A stretch of 64,000 nt of DNA from assembly GCA_963676875.1 (NCBI GenBank), contig OY781436.1, positions 1,488,001 through 1,552,000 of the forward strand, in the 5' to 3' direction. This DNA is from UBA6244 sp963676875 (GTDB lineage: Bacteria > Bacteroidota > Bacteroidia > Bacteroidales > F082). Below are positions 34,608 through 42,856 of this stretch, piece after piece; the first letter of the stretch is position 1, and the number at the start of each line of letters is the position of its first letter. A model generated the notes under the pieces. It worked only from the letters and a program-made list of their open reading frames with translations. It made no database searches and was not told the DNA's origin. Position numbers and translations under genes: made by a program.

Positions 34608-34633
34608 ATTCTACAAATTTTTACGCACTCATA

Positions 34634-34879
34634 ATGGACAACGATAAACCTGTAATTGTACAAAAACGCTCGCTGAAACTGGTGATGGAGCCCGGAACTT
34701 ATTTTTGGTGTGCCTGCGGACGCTCTGCCAATCAGCCTTTTTGTGATGGCAAACACAAAGGCACCATATTTAAACCCGAAAAAGTGGTGGTGGAAGAAAA
34801 GCAGCTGGTGAAATGGTGCATGTGCCGACATAGCCACGAAGGTGCCATTTGCGATAACAAACACAGGGAACTGGAATAA
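34634..34879 (+). CDS. Tandem CDGSH-type iron-sulfur protein
   Basis: The 81-residue protein has two CDGSH-type cluster motifs. The first is canonical: CACGRSANQPFCDGKH (C-x-C-x2-S-x3-P-x-C-D-G-x-H, residues ~29-44). The second is CMCRHSHEGAICDNKH (residues ~62-77), in which Pro is replaced by Ala and Gly by Asn, but the three Cys and the His remain. Each can hold a [2Fe-2S] cluster with 3-Cys/1-His ligands. Such small proteins act as electron carriers or cluster stores in the cytoplasm. The stop codon directly abuts the convergent stop of the glycosyltransferase gene at 34880. Confidence 0.9.
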   Translation: MDNDKPVIVQKRSLKLVMEPGTYFWCACGRSANQPFCDGKHKGTIFKPEKVVVEEKQLVKWCMCRHSHEGAICDNKHRELE

Positions 34880-36442
34880 CTATTTTTTCAGCACGTCGCT
34901 GGGTATCTTCTTCAGGTGCTTCAACCGAAATACAAATACCCGCTTGGCTATTGTTCCACCTCTGGATATTTGGATGGTGTCGGCCGGCACCACAGTTTCA
35001 AAATAACTGCTTAAGGTGCTATCCGGAGGACTAAAATCACGGCTATCAGTAATATAGTAGGCATCGCTGCCAAGTGTAAATCCACCTTCTATTCTATTGA
35101 TCCATGCGTATTTGTGGATTTTGTCCAACGACCCAATCCCCATGCTTTTTAGTCCGGCAGGTGTGGCAGCATAGTAGTCGTAGTTGGCCAATGGAAACCA
35201 ATTGCTTCCCACCAAAAACGACTGTTCGTTCATGGCGTTGGTTTGTCTGTCGCGCTGGACGACCTCCCCGAAAGCTTTTCCGGCTTGGGCATAGCCAAAC
35301 ATATCCAACGAAGGGTCGTCCTCACCAATTTTTTCATAAGTCCGAGTGTTGTCCAAGGGCAGAAGTCCGGTTTTTATCTGAACAAGTCCCAAAACCAACA
35401 CCAGAACAAGTAGTCCCAAAGCTGCTTTTACCGAATTGGGAATCAAATTTTTCGATGGTTTTTCGGTAAGCCAAGCCGCCGCCAGCGGAATCAACGTGGT
35501 GTATCCCGGTGCCGTCCAATGGGGCAAGGTACTTCTGGTGAGTGAAAAAATCAAAAAAGTAACGATCAACGGCAAACTCATCAACAACAGGATACGCAGG
35601 TGGTTTTTGTCGGCGGAAATTTTTTGACGAAATGCCCCAATCACAGCCAATAAAATGAGAATAAAATTGATGGGGTTGTTGTAGGCAATTTCGCCCACCA
35701 ATTCTGTAAAAAAGTAGTCGAAACGAAGGGCATGACCCGCCATGTTCACGCGATCGCCATGAAAGGTAAAGCTAATGAAGTCGTTTTGAAAATTCCAGAT
35801 AAGTATGGGCAGCGCAAGAATGGCCGTCATCAACATGGCCAGATAGAGGTAAGGGCTTCTGAACCACCTTCGGTCGAAAGCCAACAAATACAGCACAATG
35901 CCTCCCCACAAAAATACGGTGGTATATTTGGAAAGCATGCCCAATCCAAGAATGATTCCCATCTTGATCAGGTTTTTCCTGTTCTCAAAAATCCGTGTGC
36001 AACCAGGGAAGGTTTTGAGCATGATGAGCAAAGCCCACAACCAAAACAGACTTTGAGGGGTGTCGGGAAGTATAAAAATGCCGGTGATGATAAATCCATA
36101 AACAGACGAAGTATAGAGTAGAGCAGCAATAAACCCGGTACGCTCATCGCGTAAGGTACTGCCGATTTGAAATATCAACCACAGATTGATCGTCCCAAAC
36201 ACAACAGATCCCAATCGAAGGAATAACTCACTTGTAAACAACAGGTTAAAACTAAACAATTGTATTACCCAACCCACCATCAGCGGATGATCGAAGTGCG
36301 ACCAATCGGGATACAAAGCGTAAAGTCGATAATATACTTCGTCGTTTCCCAACTCAATGACGTAAGCCAACACACCCCTTACAATGGCCGAAAAAGCCAT
36401 GAGCAGGAATAGGTACCGTGTATAATCTGCTTTTTTGGTCAC
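34880..36442 (-). CDS. PMT/ArnT-type glycosyltransferase (GT39 family), integral membrane
   Basis: The 520-residue protein has many transmembrane helices and the GT39/GT83 signature near the N terminus: ELGNDEVYYRLYALYPDWSHFDHPLMVGWVIQLF, where the acidic pair ND-E is the catalytic Asp/Glu region and HP is conserved. TLPHWTAPGYTTLIPLAAAWL is another family landmark. It transfers a sugar from a polyprenyl-phosphate donor to a lipid or protein on the periplasmic side. It lies 11 bases downstream of the PHP-like membrane protein gene, so the two are an operon. The acceptor is unknown. Confidence 0.88.
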   Translation of the reverse strand: MTKKADYTRYLFLLMAFSAIVRGVLAYVIELGNDEVYYRLYALYPDWSHFDHPLMVGWVIQLFSFNLLFTSELFLRLGSVVFGTINLWLIFQIGSTLRDERTGFIAALLYTSSVYGFIITGIFILPDTPQSLFWLWALLIMLKTFPGCTRIFENRKNLIKMGIILGLGMLSKYTTVFLWGGIVLYLLAFDRRWFRSPYLYLAMLMTAILALPILIWNFQNDFISFTFHGDRVNMAGHALRFDYFFTELVGEIAYNNPINFILILLAVIGAFRQKISADKNHLRILLLMSLPLIVTFLIFSLTRSTLPHWTAPGYTTLIPLAAAWLTEKPSKNLIPNSVKAALGLLVLVLVLGLVQIKTGLLPLDNTRTYEKIGEDDPSLDMFGYAQAGKAFGEVVQRDRQTNAMNEQSFLVGSNWFPLANYDYYAATPAGLKSMGIGSLDKIHKYAWINRIEGGFTLGSDAYYITDSRDFSPPDSTLSSYFETVVPADTIQISRGGTIAKRVFVFRLKHLKKIPSDVLKK

Positions 36443-36453
36443 GAAAATGAGGT

Positions 36454-37653
36454 TTAGTGTTTTCTTTTACGGGAATAATATCTTTGTGCCAAATAGGCCA
36501 GCACCAATGCCACCACAAAATATAGTATGCGCAATTTCAGGGTAGCCGAAGCATCGACGGTGGCAGTTTTTTTTGTTATTAAAGAGGAGCCATCATATCT
36601 GATAATGGGATTCAGGTAAAAAACACTGTGGTCCCTAAATTCGATTTCTGTTCGTACGTAGGGTTCATTTTGGGGAATAACAAAGCGTCCGGTTGAGCTA
36701 AATGTTTTGGTGTGCAATATTTTTCCATGCTGACCGATGAACCTGATTTCAACGGCCACACTGTCGGTGGAAACAGTGAGGGTATCGCCTGAAAGGCTTG
36801 CTTCTTGCAACACGGGTATAACCTTCGATCTTAGAAACTTATCTGTCATGGGTTCATCGTCGATGCGAAAAAAATCAACGCCGATGGCATCACCTTGTTC
36901 CAGAGCAGACATAATATCTTCGCGATTGGTGGTAGGCGAATTAATCATGGTAAACCTGCGTCCCACCTCATTGCTGTTTTGAACATCATGGGCATCGTCG
37001 TTTCCAATAATCCAGACCACTTGTCCTGACGATAGGGCTTCATCCCAATGTTCAGCGCTTATTCTCAGGTTGTTGAGCACCTCCATCCCCTGGTAGTTGG
37101 TGAGGTATTTCATTTCATCCAACGTATAGCCATTGCGCAAGCGCGGATGAGCCAACACCACAAAACGGGTGTCTTCCTGCAACAAATCAAGTATCCATTG
37201 CTTCATGCTGAGTGTTTGCCACAGAATTAAATCGGTCCAGAGCACTTTCTTAGAGTCGATACACACCTGATGGGTTTTAAAAATATTGTATCCGTGCTCG
37301 TAGGTGGGAATGTAAGCTTCCTCACTTCCGGCGTGGGTATTTATTTTTTGGTAATCGGAGGTGGCCACGTGGTCGAAATTCAACTCGGAATAAATGCTGT
37401 CAATCAGTTCATTGGTGTTCTCGCGTCCCGAGGTAAGCCCCATCCATGCTTTAGATTGCACCTGAAAATTATACTTTTTCCATTGGTCGGCGTGCATGTG
37501 GGCATAAGGGTTGTACAGTTGGCTTCCCGCAAAAGGCACAGGCCCCGAGAATTCATAAACCGGAGCCAGTAGGTAGAACATGGCCAACATGCCAAAAAGC
37601 ATAACCAGCATGATAAGAACAAACCGTTTGATAAACCGAAGAATTACTTTCAT
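36454..37653 (-). CDS. Membrane-anchored PHP-like metal-dependent phosphoesterase relative
   Basis: The 399-residue protein has an N-terminal transmembrane helix (LIMLVMLFGMLAMFYLLAPVYEF) and a C-terminal one (RILYFVVALVLAYLAQRYYSRKRKH). The central part resembles PHP-domain proteins: FDHVATSDYQKIN, VVLAHPRLRNGY and WIIGNDDAHDVQ fit the later metal-binding motifs. The first PHP motif (H-x-H) is unclear: the expected place reads NFQVQS (residues 62-67), though an HMH is present just before (52-54). The enzyme may thus be inactive or bind metal differently. It is the first gene of an operon with the GT39 glycosyltransferase, so a role in envelope glycan metabolism is plausible. Confidence 0.72.
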   Translation of the reverse strand: MKVILRFIKRFVLIMLVMLFGMLAMFYLLAPVYEFSGPVPFAGSQLYNPYAHMHADQWKKYNFQVQSKAWMGLTSGRENTNELIDSIYSELNFDHVATSDYQKINTHAGSEEAYIPTYEHGYNIFKTHQVCIDSKKVLWTDLILWQTLSMKQWILDLLQEDTRFVVLAHPRLRNGYTLDEMKYLTNYQGMEVLNNLRISAEHWDEALSSGQVVWIIGNDDAHDVQNSNEVGRRFTMINSPTTNREDIMSALEQGDAIGVDFFRIDDEPMTDKFLRSKVIPVLQEASLSGDTLTVSTDSVAVEIRFIGQHGKILHTKTFSSTGRFVIPQNEPYVRTEIEFRDHSVFYLNPIIRYDGSSLITKKTATVDASATLKLRILYFVVALVLAYLAQRYYSRKRKH

Positions 37654-37671
37654 GGATTAGATATTTCGCGG

Positions 37672-37679
37672 CAAAATTA
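37672..37679 (-). promoter_or_regulatory. -7 box (TAATTTTG) for the PHP-like/glycosyltransferase operon
   Basis: On the minus strand TAATTTTGCC lies 18 bases upstream of the ATG at 37653. Confidence 0.55.
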
Positions 37680-37761
37680 AGTAAATTACACCACACAGGT
37701 TCAGCCGGCCACTTTTCAGGGCATTGGTAGATTTAAAAGCCTGACATTTTATTTGCAAAAT

Positions 37762-37794
37762 TTTTCCAAATATTGGAAAATATCCTTACTTTTG
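37762..37794 (+). promoter_or_regulatory. Palindrome plus -7 box upstream of the response regulator gene
   Basis: TTTTCCAA-ATA-TTGGAAAA (37762-37780) is a perfect 8-bp inverted repeat. Seven bases later comes TACTTTTG (37787-37794), which fits TAnnTTTG. The palindrome covers the -33 to -15 region and is a likely regulator site. Confidence 0.6.
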
Positions 37795-37829
37795 TTACTT
37801 TCTAGAAATGCCCGCACTCCGAAATATCA

Positions 37830-39176
37830 ATGTTTATGAGCTCATTTAAGATTTTTATAGTTGAGGACGACCGGTTTTATGGTGAACTACTCAAACGACA
37901 TCTTCAGCTAAATCCTGAAAACGAAGTCTATCTTTATCAAAACGGGAAAGATTGTTTGGCCAACCTCTATCGCATGCCCGATATGATTTCGTTGGATTAT
38001 CGCTTACCTGATTTTTCGGGAGACAGCATTCTTAAAAAGGTGCATGCCGACTATCCAGACTTGCCGGTAGTAATAGTTTCCGGACAAGAAGATGTGAAAA
38101 CGGCCGTTTACCTGTTGAAAGAGGGCGCGTACGACTATTTTGTGAAAGATCAGGACACCCAGGATAGGCTTTGGAACACAGCCAACAAAATTCGCGAAAA
38201 CCGTCAGTTGAAAAAGGAAATTGACGTGCTGAAAGAAGAAGTGGGCAAAAAATACAACTTCACCAATATCAAAGGTAACAGTACAGGTATAAAAAACGTT
38301 TTCGCCTTGATGGACAGGGCCTTAAAAGCCAGAATTACCGTATCCATTACCGGAGAAACAGGAACAGGAAAAGAGTTGGTGGCCAAAGCCATCCATTACA
38401 ACAGCCAGCGAGCCAACCAACCTTTTGTGGCTGTAAACGTGGCAGCCATCCCTTCTGAACTAATTGAAAGCGAATTGTTTGGCTACGAAAAAGGAGCCTT
38501 CACAGGAGCCAATACCCGAAAAATCGGAAAGTTTGAACAGGCCAACAACGGCACCATATTTTTGGATGAAATCGGTGAGATGGACATCAACATGCAAGCA
38601 AAATTGCTGCGGGTGCTTCAGGAAAACGAATTGACGCGGTTGGGAGGAAACGACCTCGTAAAACTCAACGTTCGGCTCATCGTATCAACCCACCGTAATT
38701 TGGCTGAAGAGGTGAAAAAAGGAAAATTCCGCGAAGACTTATACTACCGTTTGCTTGGCTTACCCATCGAATTGCCTCCTCTCCGCATGCGTGGTAACGA
38801 TATCATTGTTTTAGCCAAATATTTTGCCGATGAATTTTGCAGTCAAAACAAGCTCGAGACCAAAATTATCAACCTGGATGCACAGGAAAAGCTGATGAAA
38901 TACGGATATCCGGGAAATGTACGTGAACTGAAAGCTGTAATTGAATTGGCTGTGGTACTTTCGGATACCAATGAAATCGGTCCCGAAAATATCAACTTCA
39001 ATGCCACCGATACGGTATCCAATTTTTTGAACGACGAGTGCACCCTCGAAGAATATAACCGACGGATTATCAGCTTCTTTCTAGAAAAAAACGATCACAA
39101 CGTATTGCTTACGGCCAAAAAGCTGAGTATTGGTAAGTCAACCATTTATCGGATGCTTAAAAACAAAGAAATATAA
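37830..39176 (+). CDS. Sigma-54-dependent response regulator (NtrC family)
   Basis: The 448-residue protein has a receiver domain (residues 5-120; acidic pocket VEDD, phosphoacceptor Asp56 in ISLDYRLPDF), an AAA+ domain with Walker A GETGTGKE (175-182), the sigma-54 contact motif GAFTGA (222-227) and Walker B GTIFLDE, and a C-terminal Fis-type helix-turn-helix (NVLLTAKKLSIGKSTIYRMLKNKEI). When phosphorylated it should activate RpoN-dependent promoters. A second ATG six bases downstream (MSSFKIF) could be the true start. Its stop overlaps the start of the HPt gene (TAATG), so the two form a phosphorelay module; no histidine kinase is adjacent. Confidence 0.94.
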   Translation: MFMSSFKIFIVEDDRFYGELLKRHLQLNPENEVYLYQNGKDCLANLYRMPDMISLDYRLPDFSGDSILKKVHADYPDLPVVIVSGQEDVKTAVYLLKEGAYDYFVKDQDTQDRLWNTANKIRENRQLKKEIDVLKEEVGKKYNFTNIKGNSTGIKNVFALMDRALKARITVSITGETGTGKELVAKAIHYNSQRANQPFVAVNVAAIPSELIESELFGYEKGAFTGANTRKIGKFEQANNGTIFLDEIGEMDINMQAKLLRVLQENELTRLGGNDLVKLNVRLIVSTHRNLAEEVKKGKFREDLYYRLLGLPIELPPLRMRGNDIIVLAKYFADEFCSQNKLETKIINLDAQEKLMKYGYPGNVRELKAVIELAVVLSDTNEIGPENINFNATDTVSNFLNDECTLEEYNRRIISFFLEKNDHNVLLTAKKLSIGKSTIYRMLKNKEI

Positions 39177-39529
39177 TGGCTTCAACATCACCAAAACCAT
39201 ATAGCCTTAAAAAATTGTCCGGCTTTTTAGGTGACGATCCGGCACAGGTTGTTGAGATGATCCATCTCTTTCTCGAAACCATACCTCCGGAGCTCAACTT
39301 GCTCAAACAGAGCGCATCCGATCAAAACTACGAAAATGTGGCCACCGTAGCACACCGCATCAAACCCTCCATCGATGTGTTCGACTTGCAACTTGCCATG
39401 CAAGTAATCCGGAGAATAGAATTGTTCTGTAGAGATATTCAAAAACAACCCGAAGTGCCGGCATTAGTGGAAGAACTAACGGACAACCTACTTGAGGCGC
39501 TGGAGTTAATGAAAATGGAACTGGATTAG
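39176..39529 (+). CDS. HPt-domain phosphotransfer protein
   Basis: The 117-residue, all-helical protein has the HPt pattern: DDPAQVVEMIHLFLETIPPELNLLKQSASDQNYENVATVAHRIKPSIDVFDL, with His60 as the phosphoacceptor. The usual AHxLKSS is here AHRIKPS, so a Pro replaces the first Ser. It would shuttle phosphoryl groups between a hybrid kinase elsewhere and the response regulator upstream, to which it is translationally coupled. The last 93 bases of the gene region are repeated 308 bases downstream. Confidence 0.9.
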   Translation: MASTSPKPYSLKKLSGFLGDDPAQVVEMIHLFLETIPPELNLLKQSASDQNYENVATVAHRIKPSIDVFDLQLAMQVIRRIELFCRDIQKQPEVPALVEELTDNLLEALELMKMELD

Positions 39530-39532
39530 GAT

Positions 39533-39747
39533 GCTGAGTTGAGACAATCTCCTTTGGATATACTGTTTTGTCGTAGGTTGAAAAGTAGTATTTGTTTGAC
39601 CTGCCACCCCTCCTCCTTGCTCCTCCCCTTCGGGGAGGAGTGATAATATTCTCGTTATTAACGTGTTAGCTCATTAAACCCGACAATCGATCGCCTTTCC
39701 CCTTGGGGTCATCCTGAAAACTTTCGGGAGGGATAGGGGTTAGCAGG
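39533..39747 (+). repeat. REP-like hairpin DNA between the two copies of the HPt 3' end
   Basis: This 215-base segment is flanked by the 93-bp duplication. It contains a 9-bp, 3-base-loop hairpin CTCCTCCCC-TTC-GGGGAGGAG (39620-39640) and a second G/C-rich imperfect palindrome (CCCCTTGGGG near 39700, CTTTCGGGAGGGATAGGGG near 39722). No gene is seen. Confidence 0.6.
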
Positions 39748-39840
39748 CAAAAACAACCGGAAGTCCCCTCGCTGGTGGAAGAACTAACGGACAACCTACT
39801 TGAGGCGCTGGAGTTAATGAAAATGGAACTGGATTAGGAT
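39748..39840 (+). pseudogene. Duplicated 3' end of the HPt gene
   Basis: Bases 39748-39840 repeat 39440-39532. The last ~65 bases are identical; the first ~28 differ at several third positions plus one Ala-to-Ser codon (encoding KQPEVPSLVEEL instead of KQPEVPALVEEL). The copy keeps the reading frame and stop. It looks like the end of a second allele, not a tandem slip. Confidence 0.8.
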
Positions 39841-40973
39841 TTTGAATTCGAGTTCTTATTTCTATTCAAAAGCCCCCAGTAATCAGGATTTAACAATTTG
39901 ATGGGTTTGGCCAACCGGAACCGATATACCAGATTAAACCTGAAATTTCCGGTGTTGAAAAAATTCCACACGTCGTTCTGAGGCAGTTTGTTTCCAACCA
40001 CTTGATTCAGATAAAAAATCCCCACATAAAACTTACTGCTGTTGTATCCCAATGAGGCTCTTCCCAAGGCATTTAAGTTGACCGTCATACCACTTTTGGT
40101 GACTTGCTGAATGCCTGTCTGATGCACTGATGTGGTGCCCAAAGCCGGTCCGGCAGAAATGCCCATGACCAGAAAAAATTTCTTCCATGCCACAAAGGTG
40201 TGCGAATATCCTCCGTTTATCCCCAGCGAAAATTGGGTGGACTTGTCGTATTTATGTCCTTGCGCAAAATCCGGCGGGGCCACCTGAGAAGGAATTAGCG
40301 TGGAGTCGCCACGCACCATCACGTAAAATGCAGAAGCCCCCAAAATAAATGATCCGGCACTCTTTTTCTGCCATTCGTTTTGGAGATAGGCCGCACGGTA
40401 ACTAAATTTTTTGGAATTAAACACAAATTGTACATTCAAACCTGCATCCACTATCCTGATATCGGGACGCTTGGGAAAACTATCCGGTACAATCCAATTT
40501 TGAATCATCCCTTCCGGATCGCTCATGTAAAAACCTTGATACCGTTGTAGGTAGAAATCGACAACATATTTGCGTAAATACAGATGCGTTTGCATGTCCA
40601 GATACTCCGTCTTTCCATATTTATCTTCATCCCATTCGTTGAATGGAGCATTGAAAGCAATGTTTAACCCAAACACCGAATAGTTGGCGCCAACGCCCAA
40701 CATTACTCGGTTGTTTACATTATAACTAATTGATTTGTTGATGTTTTGATCGACAATGCTGAAGTTGGCATATTTAACGGAAGAGTAAAACCTTGTGGTT
40801 AATCGATCCAGGTAACTGTGGTAGTAGTTGGTATCGTAATTTATGGGCTTGTAGTTTATTTGTGCATCAACAGTAGAAGTGAGAAAACTGAGCCAACATG
40901 TGATGACAACCAAAGAAAATACAAATCTACCAAGTCGCTTTCGGCTCACCGTTAAATACTCCATTACTTTCAA
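39834..40973 (-). CDS. DUF4421 outer-membrane beta-barrel protein
   Basis: The 379-residue protein has a signal peptide (RFVFSLVVITCWLSFLTSTVDAQ) and a DUF4421-like barrel: YLDRLTTRFYSSVKYANFSI, RVMLGVGANYSVFGLNIAFNAPF, EYLDMQTHLYLRKYVVDFYLQRYQGFYM. It probably resides in the outer membrane; no function is established. The extreme C-terminal codons and stop lie at the edge of the duplicated HPt fragment, so the end of this gene may have been changed by that event. An alternative start is the ATG at 40964. Confidence 0.78.
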   Translation of the reverse strand: MKVMEYLTVSRKRLGRFVFSLVVITCWLSFLTSTVDAQINYKPINYDTNYYHSYLDRLTTRFYSSVKYANFSIVDQNINKSISYNVNNRVMLGVGANYSVFGLNIAFNAPFNEWDEDKYGKTEYLDMQTHLYLRKYVVDFYLQRYQGFYMSDPEGMIQNWIVPDSFPKRPDIRIVDAGLNVQFVFNSKKFSYRAAYLQNEWQKKSAGSFILGASAFYVMVRGDSTLIPSQVAPPDFAQGHKYDKSTQFSLGINGGYSHTFVAWKKFFLVMGISAGPALGTTSVHQTGIQQVTKSGMTVNLNALGRASLGYNSSKFYVGIFYLNQVVGNKLPQNDVWNFFNTGNFRFNLVYRFRLAKPIKLLNPDYWGLLNRNKNSNSKS

Positions 40974-40991
40974 ATACCCTGATCAAACCCA

Positions 40992-40999
40992 CAAAAATA
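40992..40999 (-). promoter_or_regulatory. -7 box (TATTTTTG) for the DUF4421 gene
   Basis: On the minus strand TATTTTTG lies 18 bases upstream of the ATG at 40973. Confidence 0.55.
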
Positions 41000-41119
41000 C
41001 CGATTGTTCTTGTCGGTTTTACACCGTCGACTGATTAATAATTTGTAACAGCTACCCGGCCAGGTTTCCAACTACGTCGCCCTATTTTCAATTCATTTAT
41101 TCACTCACTTTCTGACATA

Positions 41120-41235
41120 ATACCGATTATGAATTGAAATGAGCTTTAAGTTCGCTTCGCTCCTGAAACCTCTTCAATTCTATATCGGCATTATACATAA
41201 ACAGCGTAGTGCTAACTTCAATTTATATTTGGTAT
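41120..41235 (+). repeat. ~116-bp element with ~19-bp imperfect terminal inverted repeats (best copy)
   Basis: The left end ATACCGATTATGAATTGAA and the reverse complement of the right end, ATACCAAATATAAATTGAA, agree at 16 of 19 positions. A further inverted copy of the arm lies inside (TTCAATTCTATATCGG), so the first ~80 bases can fold into one long hairpin. The remaining parts of the 551-base gap 40974-41524 show no gene. Confidence 0.85.
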
Positions 41236-41524
41236 AAAACATAGTTAATGAACATTACCATAGGAATGCGTAGTTAAAAACCACGCACATATATCTGGTC
41301 TTTTTCTCCATTCTACGCTTAGGTTGCAAGCAAGGGTTTAACGCAAATAAGGCCATCAAATCACCAGCAAAACACAAGCAAGACACTACCAAAAACTATG
41401 TAAGTGAATAACCTGAGGTCCGGTGGATGCATGGCATTGAGCTTATCGAAATGTAGTTCAATCCATCAAGTGGCGGATGGGGTGTTTTGGGGTGCTTGGA
41501 GTCCGTTTTGTTAGCAACCGAAGT

Positions 41525-41860
41525 TTATGCAATTTTAAATTCCCCATCAAGTAATTCCACATTAAAACTGACTTTTGTTTTTAATGCTCCAAATACTCTC
41601 AGTATGGTCTCAATTGTGACGTTTTTGGCATTATTCTCTATTCGTGATATTTGGGATTTTTGTACACCAATCAATTCTCCTAATTGTGATTGGGTTAAAT
41701 GTCTCTCTTTGCGGGTTTGTCTAATCAACTCTCCCAACAAATCAAGTCGTAATTCATACTCATATTTGTCTCTTTTATCAGTACCGACTTTTCCAATATA
41801 CTTATCTTTTGCCTCGTCTAATGTGTAAATTCTCAGTTTATTATTTTCCATGTCCGTCAT
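41525..41860 (-). CDS. HigA-type XRE-family antitoxin
   Basis: The protein (111 residues from the ATG at 41860) has a C-terminal Cro/CI-type helix-turn-helix: LGELIRQTRKERHLTQSQLGELIGVQKSQISRIENNAKNVTIETILRVFGAL. The N-terminal part is acidic and probably wraps the toxin. It overlaps the end of the toxin gene, the usual toxin-first order of HigBA modules. Starts at 41878, 41860 and 41851 are all possible. It should bind the palindrome upstream of the toxin gene and repress the pair. Confidence 0.87.
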   Translation of the reverse strand: MTDMENNKLRIYTLDEAKDKYIGKVGTDKRDKYEYELRLDLLGELIRQTRKERHLTQSQLGELIGVQKSQISRIENNAKNVTIETILRVFGALKTKVSFNVELLDGEFKIA

Positions 41861-42200
41861 TTTTAAATTTTTGTTCAAAATACTGTTTCATAATAGCTTT
41901 CGCTTTTTCAATCTCTGCTTTTGGGGTTTTATCTGTCTTTTTAATTATCCCATGAGTCGCAACTACTAATGTATCTGTCTTGTCTGTTTTGTCCCAAAAT
42001 GATAGCAACCGATAATATGTCTTTTTGTATTTTGTCCTAAATTCCCAAATTAGTTCGTCAAGTTTCTTAAATAATTCAGGGTCATTCGCATATTTTGCCT
42101 TATCAATGTTATATAGAATTTTAGCCTTCGATTTTTCATCAATCGCATCAAGCAAATCCCAGATCTCCCCAAGTAAAATGACCTCAAATTTTGGTTTCAT
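41841..42200 (-). CDS. HigB/RelE-family toxin (Gp49-like)
   Basis: The 119-residue protein matches the phage-derived Gp49-like/HigB group of RelE-fold toxins: KFEVILLGEIWDLLDAIDEKSKAKILYNI, ELIWEFRTKYKKTYYRLLSFWDK, TLVVATHGIIKKTDKTPKAEIEKAKAIMKQYF. Conserved basic residues (RTKY, KK) fit ribosome-dependent mRNA cleavage. The gene precedes and overlaps the antitoxin gene on the minus strand and has its own promoter with an adjacent palindrome. The pair could stabilise this region. Confidence 0.88.
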   Translation of the reverse strand: MKPKFEVILLGEIWDLLDAIDEKSKAKILYNIDKAKYANDPELFKKLDELIWEFRTKYKKTYYRLLSFWDKTDKTDTLVVATHGIIKKTDKTPKAEIEKAKAIMKQYFEQKFKNDGHGK

Positions 42201-42207
42201 TAACTAT

Positions 42208-42228
42208 GCCTTTATCAAGGCAAAGATA
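42208..42228 (-). promoter_or_regulatory. Promoter and operator of the higBA pair
   Basis: On the minus strand a -7 box TATCTTTG (42221-42228) overlaps by one base the inverted repeat GCCTT-TATC-AAGGC (42208-42221), which lies between the box and the toxin start codon at 42200. This is a good place for autorepression by the antitoxin. Confidence 0.65.
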
Positions 42229-42798
42229 CTAAAAAGTTCTAATATATGGAAACATTTTTTTGCTTGTGGGGTCGCTGTGGTTACTAACAACTGTAAGTTC
42301 TGAATAAATCCTTAAAATGCAAATAAATCATCCATAGGTAAAAAATTGTTTTCCGGTATTTTACTATGGACGACGTGATGGATAGCATCTGGTTGCCGGG
42401 CGGATGGTTACCCTAATCTGCCGGCCTGCAATCATCCTGATGAACATAGCTTGCATACGGTACCTGAGTGTAAGAAAAAGAGCGCTTTACTTCAGATTTC
42501 GCGCCATTTTCTTCTGCACAAGCCCCGCTGGTTTTCACATGATAGGTCGTGTTGTTTACGCTGTATGGCGGTTGGTGTGGCATATCTGCAACCTGGGGTG
42601 CCTGATAACCAAATTTTCCCAGAAGTCAATATACAAGAAGAATAATTCCCGGATTCCGATAATGAGTTAATCGCACCAACTATGGTATATCCAACCAGAT
42701 GAAAGCCCTGAGAACCCCATCCATTAATTTCCGAAACTTCAGGCACATGCGCTCCTTATTTAACATCAGTACAAATACCAAAGATTTGACCGCAAACG
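42229..42798. other. Gene-free stretch between higBA and maeB
   Basis: Open frames of up to 88 codons exist on both strands near 42404-42746 but show no family pattern, signal peptide or promoter. It may be worn-out coding DNA; I see nothing that can be named. Confidence 0.4.
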
Positions 42799-42831
42799 TT
42801 TGCAATCACCCGTAATTAAGTCGTAATTTTG
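42799..42831 (+). promoter_or_regulatory. Full -33/-7 promoter of maeB
   Basis: TTTG (42799-42802), 21 bases, then TAATTTTG (42824-42831), 25 bases upstream of the ATG. This is the best complete match to the Bacteroidota TTTG/TAnnTTTG promoter in the window. Confidence 0.75.
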
Positions 42832-42856
42832 ATGTCTTAAAACAATTCGCATAAAA

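Noticed and set aside
39834..40973. PorP/SprF-type T9SS component
   Set aside because: The strand pattern (RLTTRFYSSVKYANF and LRKYVVDFYLQ) fits DUF4421 better than PorP/SprF.
42404..42746. ORFs of 84-88 codons on both strands upstream of maeB
   Set aside because: No recognisable domain, promoter or signal; mutually overlapping on opposite strands.
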